This document shows positions 34,551-47,300 of a DNA stretch of 64,000 nt, piece by piece; the stretch's first letter is position 1, and each line of letters opens with the position of its first letter. Origin of the DNA: Zingiber officinale (Eukaryota; Streptophyta; Magnoliopsida; Zingiberales; Zingiberaceae); the NCBI RefSeq assembly GCF_018446385.1, contig NC_056001.1, forward strand, positions 107,300,436 to 107,364,435, in the 5' to 3' direction. A program made the position numbers and the translations under genes. The notes under the pieces were generated by a model that was not told the DNA's origin, ran no database searches, and saw only the letters and a program-made list of their open reading frames with translations.

Positions 34551-35855
34551 ATGAGGGAGAACGGAGGCAGCAGCAGAAACGGCAACATGCAGTTCTCCGA
34601 TCCCCTGATGCGGCCGTCGGCCGACGACGAGGAGTTCCTGCGCCAAAGCAGCTCATCTACCACGGCCAGCTCCTCTGGAGAGTACCCCATGGCCATGAGT
34701 GGCGAGAGCTCTCCTTTCGTCATGTCCCCCTGGCACCAGTCGGCGTTGGACAACCCCCTGGACCTCGCCGGAGCCAACCCCCGCAATGGCCTCATCACCT
34801 CCCTCGTCCGCGAGGAGGGACACATCTACTCCCTCGCCGCAGTGGGCGACGTCCTCTACACCGGCTCCGACAGCAAGAACATCCGCGTGTGGAAGAACCA
34901 GAAGGACTTCGCCGGGTTCAAGTCCAGCAGTGGCCTCGTTAAGTCCATCGTCGTCGCCGCTGACCGCATCTTTACTGGACACCAGGACGGCAAGATCCGG
35001 GTTTGGCGTGTGTCCCCTAAGAATCCGACCGTTCACAAGAGGATCGGGAATCTACCACGCCTCAAGGACGTCCTCCGGAGCTCGCTGAAGCCTTCTAATT
35101 ACATCGAAGTCCGGCGCCACCGTAGCGCCCTCTGGATCCGCCACTCCGACGCCATATCCTGCCTCAGCCTCGACGAGAAACAGGGCTTGCTCTACTCCGG
35201 CTCCTGGGACAAGACCTTCAAGGTCTGGCGCATCGCCGACTCCCGGTGCCTCGAGTCCGTCATCGCCCACGACGACGCCGTCAACTCCGTGGTCGCTGCC
35301 TTCGGCGGGCTCGTCTTCACCGGCTCCGCCGACGGCACCGTCAAAGTGTGGCGACGGGAGCTTCTGGCGAAGACCACCAAGCACTCGCCAGTGCGGACGC
35401 TACTGAAGCAGGAGTGCGCGGTGACGGCTCTCGCCGTCAGCCCCGCAGCGCCCCTGGTCTACTGCGGCTCCTCCGACGGGTTCGTCAACTTCTGGGAGGG
35501 GGAGGCGCAGCTGGCGCACGGCGGAGTGCTCGGCGGCCACAAGATGGCGGTGCTCTGTCTCGTGGCTGCCGGGAGCCTCCTCCTGAGCGGCTCCGCCGAC
35601 AAGAACATCTGCGTGTGGCGGCGGGACGGCGGGGTGCACTGCTGCCTCTCGGTGCTCAGCGGCCACACAGGTCCAGTAAAGTGCCTGGCGATCGTGGCCG
35701 ACGGCGAGGAAGAGGAGGTCGGAGGCGGAGGTGCGGCCAGGAGCTGGATCGCGTACAGTGGCAGTCTGGATAAGTCAGTGAAGGTGTGGCGGGTGTCGGA
35801 ACAACCCCCGGATGCGTTGCTGAGAGCGCCGATGAACGTGCCGGCGGACCCCTAG
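34551..35855 (+). CDS. WD40 repeat protein, JINGUBANG-like
   Basis: A single GC-rich exon of 434 residues. The in-frame TTG three bases earlier is not a start; ATG 34551 is. The N-terminal 85 residues are serine-rich and probably disordered. Seven WD40 blades follow at about 88-115, 126-153, 197-227, 238-268, 288-315, 328-357 and 370-414. Most end in recognisable G-S-x-D-x-x-x-x-V-W or close variants: [50 protein letters not shown]. The layout, with the conserved [11 protein letters not shown] before blade 1 and a basic insert between blades 2 and 3, matches the plant JINGUBANG family. Arabidopsis JINGUBANG restrains pollen germination; the function of this copy is inferred by family only. 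Absence of introns is normal for the family. It converges with the acyl-CoA synthetase gene 671 bp downstream. Confidence 0.9.
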   Translation: MRENGGSSRNGNMQFSDPLMRPSADDEEFLRQSSSSTTASSSGEYPMAMSGESSPFVMSPWHQSALDNPLDLAGANPRNGLITSLVREEGHIYSLAAVGDVLYTGSDSKNIRVWKNQKDFAGFKSSSGLVKSIVVAADRIFTGHQDGKIRVWRVSPKNPTVHKRIGNLPRLKDVLRSSLKPSNYIEVRRHRSALWIRHSDAISCLSLDEKQGLLYSGSWDKTFKVWRIADSRCLESVIAHDDAVNSVVAAFGGLVFTGSADGTVKVWRRELLAKTTKHSPVRTLLKQECAVTALAVSPAAPLVYCGSSDGFVNFWEGEAQLAHGGVLGGHKMAVLCLVAAGSLLLSGSADKNICVWRRDGGVHCCLSVLSGHTGPVKCLAIVADGEEEEVGGGGAARSWIAYSGSLDKSVKVWRVSEQPPDALLRAPMNVPADP

Positions 35856-36526
35856 GCTGTACAGCGGGGGCGTCGATAGGATGCCGCAATCGTGGCGCGT
35901 CCCGCCACCAACAGTTGGTGGCTTAATTAAGATCATTAACTCTCGGTGTCATTTCCAGCGGGAATTTTCAGCAAAGCTTAAGCTAATTAACATCAATCAC
36001 AGCGATGGATGGTAGAGAGACGAAGGAGACGAGGCTACGACAACTCGACCCTGCGACTCGAACAGCATGTTTTGGATTACTTTCGGATTTTTCTATAAGC
36101 ATGTTGGAGGCATTTACAAAATTAATGCACATTGTGAACTTGTTCGTACAGCTCAGATTTGACATGGTTAGGCTCAATGTTCAGCAACAGTTCGCAGTTT
36201 CTCGTCAATCTAATCTGACACTGTTTGTTTGTTTGTTTATTTTCTTACTGCTATAGAACATTTACAATCATGCTAGGATATTTTAACATCCTGCAAACCA
36301 TTAAGAGAGTATTTAATTATCCAAGGATGTCTTGTAGTAGTTAAAAAAGACGATACATGCCAAAGATTACTGAGATGATGCTTCTCTTTCCTGTTTTTTC
36401 GTACTTATATCTAAAGATTAAAATGGACGATATTGTTTTGCACACTGATTATTAAATATACAAGCACTTCAGGTTCAGACTTGCATGCGCATCTTCTCAG
36501 TGGATTTTATTATGTGTTTGATAGCC
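35856..36526. other. Shared 3' intergenic region of two convergent genes
   Basis: It lies between the WD40 stop (35855) and the acyl-CoA synthetase stop (36527). It should hold both 3' untranslated regions. The short open frames at 35983-36256 show no domain. No mobile element was recognised. Confidence 0.6.
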
Positions 36527-39500
36527 TCATCCTTTCCTCTCTTTAGCTTCTTGGTAAAGTTCATCAATGCGTTCCTAAAATGGTTATTTGGGTTCAGTTA
36601 GGCGCAACGAGTCAAAGAAATATACGCGAAATTGAGTTGGGACTCTTATTACCTTGAAATGTTTGAGCAGCTGGGGTCGTTTTAGCTTGAACGTTGGAGT
36701 GATCAGATCTCTCTCCATGTCAAATGGTCTGGGCTCCAGGTGAATTGACTTCAACATCTCAAATCCCTTAAGCTGAGTAAAGAAATTTGAATGCCAATCA
36801 GACTGAACTCAATTGGAAATAAAATATTTCGATAGATTACTGGCATACTTGATATTTTTGACCAGTTTTATTGAGTTCCTCCATGATGTGTTTCCTTGCT
36901 TTTGGATGTTTGCACAACTGATCAAAGTCCCCACTCACATCATTGGATTTCGCCCATTCCTCCAATAAGCTCTTTTCCGGAACAACAACACCCACAAGAA
37001 AGGATTCAAAGCTGTTTCCATAGACCCAAATCTATAACACAGAAGATTGTTATCTTGCAATGGGTTCAAATTTTGTATTAGTGAAAGTACTTGAGATTGT
37101 CTCTAATATCTAGATTAGTAATAGACAGTAGTAATAACATTGGAGTACCGATGTGAGAAGAGGACATTGCATATATGTATTTTCAAGGACCTCCACAGCG
37201 ACATATTCTCCTTGAGACAGTTTAAAAATGTTCTTTTTTCGATCTATGATCTTCATTGCACCGTTGGGCTGCCATTCTCCAATATCACCTACGAAGTTTA
37301 AATTTACAATTAGGCAAAAGCAAAAAGTGTTTGTTTGAAGCATTACATCTCGCCGAAGCAAATGTACTAACTGGACACTTCTCAATGATTATTAGCTAAA
37401 ACTATACCTGTATGAAACCAGCCATCAACAAGAACTTCATCCGTGAGGTTTGGCCGCTTGTAGTAACCAGAGAACAATGTGTTACCCCTCAAGCAAATTT
37501 CACCTTGGGGTGTGCTTGAGTTAGCATCATACCCCATCTCTGGCACTGATTCCAGCTTTGCCTCTATTGTTTTAATAGGAACCCCAACTGTTCCCATCAT
37601 GGATAATACATTTGCTATGCAAGTAAAGCATCCTGAACAACTTTCTGTAAGACCTGCATATGAACCGTGATTTTATATTAGCACCATTTTGTTGCCATTT
37701 AAATTGCTAAACATGAAGCTTGCTGTTCAAGAGTCCCATACTTACCAATTCCTAGTACTCATTTATAATGACATTATCTATGTGATATTTTGTCAGAAAC
37801 TTAGTCTTATTATGCTAAGTATGAAAATATGCATATACAAAGAACTTTAATTTTTAATGTTTGCCATTTACATAGTTCAAATGACTTGATTATCTATTTC
37901 TTACCATATCCTTGTATAAATACACTGCAAGTTGCAACTCTAAGAAACTCTTCCACATGCCTCGGTATTGGTGCAGCTCCAGAAATCATAATGCGGACAC
38001 GACCTCCAATAGCTTGTCTTATCTACAATCAGTGGAACTCAGACAATTGAAGAATGAGCAAATATAAGTTTTATCAGATTGAGCTATTTTGTTGAAGCTA
38101 ACGTTATTAAAAATTAGCCTGTCAAAGAACGGTGATGCTTCGTCTTGTTTCAATCCCTTCTTCATGTTTCTCAATTTACTGATGAAAGCACAATTATATC
38201 ATACAAAACTTTAATAAGAATCTCAATGCCTAAACAACTGCACTATCCACCAACTTACTGATCATAAGCATACTGGAACAACTTCTTCGATAAGAATCCT
38301 CCAGATGAAATCCTCTGATTGATACCTTACATCCAAAATATCTCAATATCAATAAAGTTCACATGATAGAGAAAATAGAATTATCTGATTAAGAAGCAAT
38401 ATCATACCTGAATATATGCGGTCATAAACACGAGGAACACCACAAAATATTGTAGGTTTTAGCACCTGGATGTCTTCCATTAAGTACCTAACATCCTTGA
38501 AGTTTCATATGACAAATATTTACATTTTCGTAAAAAAAATGAAACTGGTTATTATCATGAAAAGAGGATGCGGTGGGTCCTACCCCTTGCCAAAATCCAA
38601 TGGAGGCACCCTTATAGATGCAGTAATTTTCAAAGGTCTGATCAAAGACATGTGCTAGAGGAAGGAATGAGAAGTATGAATCTTCTGCAGTCACCTATGA
38701 AAGAAAATACACACTTTAGCAACATATATACGATGATCCAGAGAATTATATATAAGATTTTTTCACAAAAGCCAGCAAAAGTGGATTATGAAAAAGATGT
38801 ATACATGAATCATCCCGTATTTGATTCATCAGAAGGATAGAAACTCCAAATGAGTTAAAAAACTACTCAACTTTACTCCACCAAAACTAGAAAAATATAT
38901 AAGAACTGAAATATAAAACATGAAAATCACAAGGACATTTCAGGTTCTTGTCGCAGTTATATATATATATAGGGTTTACCCTGCACAGCCACGCTGGGCG
39001 ACCGGCGTTGGCACCTCTCACACGAGAGGCCCCTCCGCACGTGAGGGTCGCCCACACTGGTCGCCCAATATGGGCGCCGAGGGTAAAAAACCCATATATA
39101 TATGTTACCCTACTTACATTATGTTATTTGATAGATGGCAACTGTGTTCATCTACAAATTCAATAGTGCATGTCATCTCGAATTCAGCGAAATGAAGCAA
39201 TATATTCTCCAATTCAATTGTTGATATGTGTGTACAAAGAACTTCCTGGCCAATCATAATACTCATGGAACTAAGTCATTTTAATGAATTATGCAGCAAG
39301 ATCCATTCCATATGTAAGAGGCTTAAGTCAAGATTTTGCAGTGGTAGATTATTATCTAACTGTTTCCACTAAGTGAAGGTTATTGAGATGTTTAATCTTG
39401 TGCATGGTTTAAAGTGCCGTGCCGAAACGGTCGAAACGTCTCGTTCCGCTCGGCGACTGGCACCGGCACGACTCGGCACCAGACCCACGACAGGTGCGAT

Positions 39501-42500
39501 ATGTTGCGCGACCCCGTGGTCACAGCAGAGGGATCGCTCAACCCTGCAACAGTAGCGAAGAGGTCGCATAACCCTTCCGCTGCGGTCGTGGAGGCATCGT
39601 GTGACCCTGCAGTCACTGCAGAGGGGTCGCACAACTAACGTGGTCCCGCCGAAAGAGTCATGCAATCCCCGTGGCCATGGCTAGTCGCGCAACACCGAAG
39701 TCATGCGGGCTCGCGAGTGGTGTCGGATTTCAGATTTTTTTAAGTAAACTTAGGCTAATTTTTTTAATCAACTCCTAGTTATGGTGGAGATAATCTAAAG
39801 AGACTTTATTAAACCCTAATAAAATTATCTAATTAATTTTATATTTCATTTATTTTAATTTAAAAATTATAATAAAATTTTTATTTATTTATTTATCTAT
39901 TTTCATATATTTTCCTTTTTTAAAAGATTATTTTTTATTTTGTTTATTTTTTAAATATTTATGTTAAATATTTTAGTTTTTAATTAATATATTTTATATT
40001 TAAAAAATACTAAAACTATATCGTCACGATACGGTACCGAAACCGTATCGTTCCGATCCAGAACCGAAACTTCGGCACGGGTCGAAATTTTAAACCTTGA
40101 TCTTGTGACAGAACCATTACAGCTTTACTTATGATAATTTTGGAACAGCATTAACTGCACATTCCAGAAATGAATTCCTCAGAAATCAATCCTTTGGATA
40201 TTTTTGGGTGTTGTTTGTTATAGCATGTACCAATTAGAAGTTAAGTGGGAAAGAAAATATTGTTTATCTTGCTCAAAATTAGTTGTTTAGATGCTGTTTG
40301 GGTGCTGTTCGTTATAGGATGCACTAATTAGAAGTTATAAATGGGAAAGAAAATATTGTTTATCTTTTGTTATTATAATGTTATTATAAGTCTATTACAT
40401 GGTGTATATACAAGACTCAACATATAACCCAAAACTTAAAATACTTTATGGAACAGAGCCCTTAACACCTAGAATTAAGAACACACCCCCTTCAGCAAGA
40501 ACATATATATTATCTACATCCATCTTGTTCTCGCAATATTAGAACAAAAGGTGATATCGCTCACCCTAAGTGGCCCAATATCACCGGCCCCACGGCAAGA
40601 TACAAGTTGTTCTTGCAATATGTATATATATACATAGAGAGAGGGGGAGAGGGAGAGGGAATGAGAGAGAAGCTAAGATACAATCACAAGAAAGTGTAAT
40701 AGAATATTAGTGGATATTGATTCCCTTGACCTCAGATCAACATGCTGATGAGAGGATGAAGCATAGTTCTAAATAAGACCAATAGAAAATAGTGAAGAGG
40801 AGGCGGTGGACTGCTTAGCAGCAGACATGGGAAATCACTCAATTTAAGATGTGGTAGAAGCTGCTCATCTTAAGATGCAATAGAAGTTGCTCGAAGGAAG
40901 ACAATAGAGGGGAAACCACAAGAAGTTGATGTTAGGGGCTTCAAAAAAAAGGGAATTAAATGCTGAATACTTCCTCAAGTAGGTAACTTGACAATGAAGC
41001 CTTTTGTGAGCCAAGAGAAGCGACCCACCAGATTTGGCAAGAACATCAACAAGGTTGCTATGTATATCGACAGATGCAGATCAAGGGACAAATGTAGACT
41101 TGGTTAAGAGATGACAGAGAAAAGTAGGTACTGACAACATGAGGAGATCCAGAACTTTGATGTGCAAGTAACAACCCTGTTTACCTCATAGTAGTATGCC
41201 TGTAAAAATTAATTTGGCCCATGAAAAATATTATTGTGACACATATCAGGCCTACAAATAAAAAGAATTAATGCCTACATAAACCATAGTGCCGAATGAG
41301 ATCCTTAGTATGGCCCTTGGAGAACGTCCTTTTACCAAAGTTGGATATTAAACCTGGAAGCAATATTGGCAAGCATGCAAATTCTATCATGAATCAGAGC
41401 AGATAAAGCAAAACATATAATAATAAAACCAAGGTCGCACCACTTTATCTGTCTCCTGAAGCAAATGTTCGTTGTTGATGACCTCAGCAAGTATAGCCCT
41501 GTTTGTCAATATGACACCTTTTGGTTCTCCAGTTGTTCCACTTGTGTACATAATTGTGCAAATATCATCCTTACTCTTTTGTGGAACTTCACATGTTACA
41601 TTTACCTAAAAGGTCAAAACATGAGATCATACTTTAGCATTTCTTTAACTACAAATCTTCATAGTTATCAATTGATGAAAACAGAACTGATTGGTAAAAT
41701 AGAATGGACATATCATTCTGTAATTTAGGACTATGCACCTCTTCATCACTTGAAGTAGACGCATATCAAGAACTTTTTTATTATTTTCACATGGATAACA
41801 TAACTCTGGAACTATTGATATGTTGTAGAACAATATCATCATCTATGCTTCGAGATTGTGCAGCAACTAACTCAAAAAAATTAGCATGCTGTTGAGTAAT
41901 AAGCATTGAGAAAGCCTAGAGTATAAGTTCTTAATTATACCGAGGAAACAAACTCCTCCCAGGAAAAGAAAGATACTCCAGCTGCATCAGCTAATCTTTT
42001 CTGTTCATCGGTTACCCTTCTGAAGCTGACAATCGCTGCATGCAGTATTTAGTGTCACCTAGTGATTCCAAACTGATTGTATGGACAGATTGAGTTAAAA
42101 TATTCAACATACTCTTTAGATGGGCAGCACACTTTGAAAGACACTTCAAAATCTGAGAATAGAAGAACCATAGTAAGCATACAATATTGAAAGTGTCATA
42201 TACCATTATTTCAACATTCTAAGACTACGTGTCATATAAAATAAAATATTACTCTAAAGTTTGAATAGGAACCTTTCATTGGTTGCTTATAATTATGAAG
42301 ATTCTTTCCTACATAAGTGCATATAGAGACGACGCCTTATCTCACTAGGTGAAGTTGGCTATATGGATCTTTCTATGTCATTTGGCTCTATCCCCTAATG
42401 TATCATCATTTAGATTTAAATAAATTTTATCTTATTTTATTGTAACTAACCAGAAGGAGAGCCTTGGCGCAACGGTAAAGTTGTTGCTATGTGACCAAAA

Positions 42501-44332
42501 AGTCACGGGTTCGAATACTGAAAACAGCCTCTTGCAAAAGCAGGGTAAGATTGCGTACAATGGATCCTTCCCCGGGACCCCGTATAACGGGAACTTCGTG
42601 CACCGGGCTGCCCATTTTTTTTTATTGTAACTAACCAAGTCTTTTTTGGTCTTCCTTTTCCTCGTTTGATATACACATTTGTCATAGCTTTACATCGCTT
42701 GACTGGAGTATTTATTGGTCATATAAATATATGTTTGTACCATCTTAAATATGTCTTCAGAATTTTCTTTCAATAGGTGCAATCCAACTTTCTCTCTAAT
42801 ATTTTCATTTTTGATTTTATCCATCCTTGTATGTCTGCACATCCACCTTAAAATTATCATCTCTGCAACTCTCATTTTCTGCTCATGTGCTCGAGTCATA
42901 GCCCAAATATTCAACTCCATAAAACATAATAGGTGTAACCTGTTGGAGCAATCCCAATGGTCCGTGCGACCATGTGTTTTGGTGTTTCGGCAAAGGGTTT
43001 AAGTTAGGATTACCCTCGTCATTTGATACGTGCATGTGAGTATGCAGGTTTGCAGGATACACATATGACTCAGCTTGATGGCTTCGGGTTCGGTGAAGGA
43101 TGGAGCATCCGAGAGACCGTGGACAACGCAGCAAGGACAAGGACCGAGGGAAGCGACTTCGAGGCATACACGAAGGATGGTATTGGGGACGAGCAGCAGG
43201 CTTGGATGCATCCGAGGGACGAGAGCCAAAAGAAGTAGACTTGAAGGCAAGAGGTCAAGGTTGCAAAGAAGAGTCAAGTGAGTCGTGAGGGTACGAGTGC
43301 ATGAGAGATTGTACCTAGGGAAAAATCCGGGGAAGAGGGGGGTGCACTGTACCAGTCAAGAGTTACTGTAGCAGGTAATGGCACTGGAGCAGTTACTGTA
43401 GCAGTCGACTGGTGCACTGTAGCAGTCAACTGGTAGTGAGTCGTTGGGCTAACACCAGTCGGCTGGTGAAAGGACCAGTAGACTGTTAAAGGTAAAATAA
43501 CAGGGTTGTTTTCTTCCCAGCTCTATAAGAAGGAGCTTGGGATAGCCGGCCAAGGTGACGAAATTAGACTTTGTTAAAGCCTAATTAGTAGTCACAAAAG
43601 TTTTCAAGTGTTTTTGTAATCCAAGAGGTCTTGGTGAGTTTTGTGGTGAGGTTTCTCCACCCACAAGGAGCGACTTGAGATAGCCGGAGTTTGCCGGAGG
43701 CTAATCCGCCGAAGGATCGGGATCGTCCACCTCAAGGACAGTCATAGAATAGGAGCCCTAATCTCCGAACCACGTTACATCGACGTGTATTAGTTTCCTT
43801 GTTCTTTTTCATTGTCTTTAGCTTTCGTATTTGTATTTGTTATTATATTTCCGCTTGTGCACTAACGAATACCTAGGAATCGAACGATTTGGGGGCACGC
43901 CTATTCAACCACCCTTCTAGCCGGCCGCAAGATCCCCTACATAACCAAGGTTTAAAATCTCGACCCATGCAAGATTTTGGTTCTAGATCAGAATGATACA
44001 GTTTCGATATCGTATCGTGTCAATACGGTTTCAATACAATATATATATATATATATATAAAATTTTAAAAAAAATTGTATATTAACTTTACGTAACTTGA
44101 TAGCATACATTTATCAAAACTTCCGAAATAAAGGATAGGTAATTAAAAGTATTTTTTTTATATTTATGGTTCTAAATCTCTTATTCTAAGATAAAAAAAT
44201 ATTATCTATAATAATTATATGAATTAACAGAAAAAAACCTAATTTATATATAATAATAATATAAAATTTTAATTTATTTGATTATTAATTTATATAATTA
44301 TAGTTTATAAATATTCTAAATAATCTATATTA

Positions 44333-44391
<59 letters not shown>

Positions 44392-47300
44392 ATTGTTAGC
44401 GTCTGCATTCTAAAAATCAAATTTATTTAAAAATTTATATATTTTTTAATTTTTTAACAATAAAATTTTAAAATTATTTATCAATTTTTAAAATTATTTT
44501 AATATTTTTATAACATTTCAACCTATTTTTAATTTATAAAAATAATTTAAAGTTTGATTTTAAAATTATTTTAAATTATATCACTATATATTATATAAAT
44601 TATCTATTTTTTTACTTTAATTTTTTTATATTTTTAATAAAAAACAAAATAAAATAAAATTATATATTATAATTATATTAATTAATTAACCGTTTATTTA
44701 ATTAATTAATAATTTATAAATAATATATAATAATTAATTAGAAATTATATATATAATAACAATTTTAAATTTTAATTATAAGTTTTTTAAAAACCCTACT
44801 TTTTCTTTTGCGATGTGCTATTCTACCGCTGCCTCCCTTCGCACACAAGTCGTCGTCGCCTTGCCGCCATAGTCGCCTCACCGCCACCGCCACTATTGAT
44901 CTCTCACCGATGGCCTCACCGAGGCCGATGTTCCAGGTAAGTGATCTGTAAATTATCCCAAAGATTCATTCTTCCTTCTTCCTCCCTTCTATCGCGCGAC
45001 AACGAGCACGCACGATTCCTTCTGTCGTGCAACGACGAGCGCACGCAATTCCTTCTGTCGCGTGACGCATGTCGAAATCATTGCTATTCCAATGCCAGTT
45101 TCGGTGCTTAGGCGGAACGGTAAGTTTCGACCGTTCCGCCCGGCACGGAACGAAACCCTAAACCCTGGGTATAACCGCCATTTTGTAAAACTTCCCTTTA
45201 AGTCTTAGAGGTACTTTAAGATCATAAAGAACACATGACGTTTTCCTCCATTTCAACCATTCCGCTTGTATTCTATGTAAGACATCTCGATCCCTCCATC
45301 GTTTTGTAAAAATGATCCTAAATACTTAAAACTTTCACAGATAACTCGTTATTTCATATCTTAAAAATTATCTCATCTCATATTGCTAAACTTAAATTTC
45401 ATATATTCTATTTTTACTCTACTAAGTCAAAAACCTTTCACTTCTAGCATTTCCCGCTAAGATTCGAGTTTAGCATTTGATTCTTCACCAATCTCATCTA
45501 CCAAAACAATATCATCTATAAACAACATACACCGCGTTTCTATATCTTGGATGTGTCCAATGAGTTCATCCATAATTAGTGCAAAAAGATAGAGACTTAG
45601 AGTTGATACGTGATGTAACTCTATCTTTATAGGAAACGTTTCGGTTAATACGCCTGAAGTCTTCACTCTTGTCATTACATCCTCATACATATCCTTAATT
45701 AGTTCAATATACGCTATGCTAACACCTTTCCTTTTTAGAATTCTTCATGTAATTTCCCTTGGGACTCTATCATAAGCTTTTTCTAGATCGACGAATACTA
45801 TGTGTAAGTCTTGCTTTTGTTCCCTATACTTTTCAATTAATTGTCTGAGAAGATATATAGTTTCTATTGTCGACCTTCTAGACATAAATTCAAATTGATT
45901 TTTGGTCATTGTTTCCTTACAAATAGAGAGTGTGGATGAAATTCTTAGCATGCTTTCCTAAGTAGAAGATATTAAACTTTTTTCAAATAGATAAAAACAA
46001 GGAGATTTACTATCCTAATTGCCTTATGGCAACCATGTCCAAGGTGATTGCAATCATGTTACTAACATTAATTTAGACCTGTTTTGAACAAGTTTACCAA
46101 CCACTTTCCCATTTGGCCATCACAAATCTGGCTCACTGATTATTTGTCGCTAAAGCTCAAGCTATTAGCATCCAAGCTTGACATTTTACTATTAATGCAA
46201 CATATGGGAGCAGACTAAACAGTTCTAGCCCAATCCAAACATGTTATCTGACTCAATTTAACAAAGAATATATGTCTATCAAATAGTAGCATTGGCATTG
46301 AAACACAGAACCTCTTCGCTACCATTTTAAGTTTGACTAGCATTGTACTTTGAAGAAACCAGTTTAATAAGACAGATGTAGTCTAGTACTTTGCCATCAC
46401 GTCGTTTAAAACATTTTTTTTAGTATCCTTGCTCTTCTCCAACCAAGCTAATACATGCACCCGTTTGTTGATTACAGCAGATTTCTTCACAAATGAAGCT
46501 ATCAATGCTAGTTAATGTAAATGTCAATATTTCCAAAATTAATACTTCCAAGAATTTACAATCTCCCATTGTTCACCTTGTTTATTGTCGTCTTTATTGA
46601 ATTCATCCAACCTTAAAAGATTCATGTTTGCCTATGTATCATATATACAAGATCCACTGAGGTGAAATTTAAGTCATTTTCAGCATTGTTCTCTCAAGGA
46701 CAATCAACAAATCCTTACATGTTGGTCTGACAAGTTTATTAAGATTATTGGGATCATAGACTTAATGATGCGGACAAGGAGGACAATAGAAACATAGTCT
46801 GAGAGGAATAAGAAGTATATACTATGTTGGATTAAGAGGACACAAAAAAAATAATTTAAAACATTCAAAGCTCAAAACCTGTCTATCCTCCGCATGTTTA
46901 GATGCTTAAGAATTCATATTGACTTTATTATCTATCAAAGAATAAAGCATAGAGTATAGAAAACAAAACTAATTTTTCCAATGTGTACAATATTAGCAGA
47001 TGGAGACACCAAACATAAGAAGTCAGGGACTATATCTAGAGTTTCCACATGCAGCTCCTTTAAAATCATGATAAATCACATTGTCTTGCTTTTATTTAAA
47101 CAGGTGTCACATACAGTTAGCTGAAATGGTAATACAAAAGCTATTTGTCGAGCAATACAAGATGAACTGGTAAAACTAATCAAATGGAAAATTTACGACT
47201 AGATTGGTTCATTGCCAGAACAACTTTAAGAGCATTGACTGCAAAGTTTTAGTTCAAACTAGTTAAATCAACCCTGTTTGCTTCATACAACTATTACTCC

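Larger units (their letters stand above)
42290..45965 (-). pseudogene. LINE reverse transcriptase relic, 5' truncated, in LACS intron 6
   Basis: Right to left on -: 45745-45951 encodes a reverse transcriptase segment (N-Q-F-E-F-M, then [15 protein letters not shown]). 45457-45690 continues with the F-I-D-D active-site block (normally F-A-D-D). About 45180-45260 gives [10 protein letters not shown]. After an insertion it resumes at 42939 with I-M-F-Y-G-V-E-Y, followed by [13 protein letters not shown] and G-R-P-K-K-T-W. The C-terminus reaches about 42290. These are motifs of a plant non-LTR retrotransposon. It was later cut by a SINE, a hAT-like element and a solo LTR. Confidence 0.8.

Noticed and set aside
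34265-35889. Long open frames antisense to or overlapping the WD40 gene (for example 34265-34825 minus and 35246-35773 plus)
   Set aside because: GC-rich coding DNA has few stops in other frames. These frames show no domains and low-complexity arginine or glycine content, and the WD40 frame explains the region.
42453-42619. Functional tRNA gene
   Set aside because: The A- and B-box-like parts are those of an Au SINE. There is no complete cloverleaf, and an 18-bp target duplication is present.
42940-45175. Mutator-like element with 9-bp target duplication
   Set aside because: A 9-bp reading (ggtgtaacc/ggtataacc) is possible, but it shifts the terminus away from CAAGG. The related copy at 39403 gives a clean 8-bp duplication and CA-start ends, favouring hAT.
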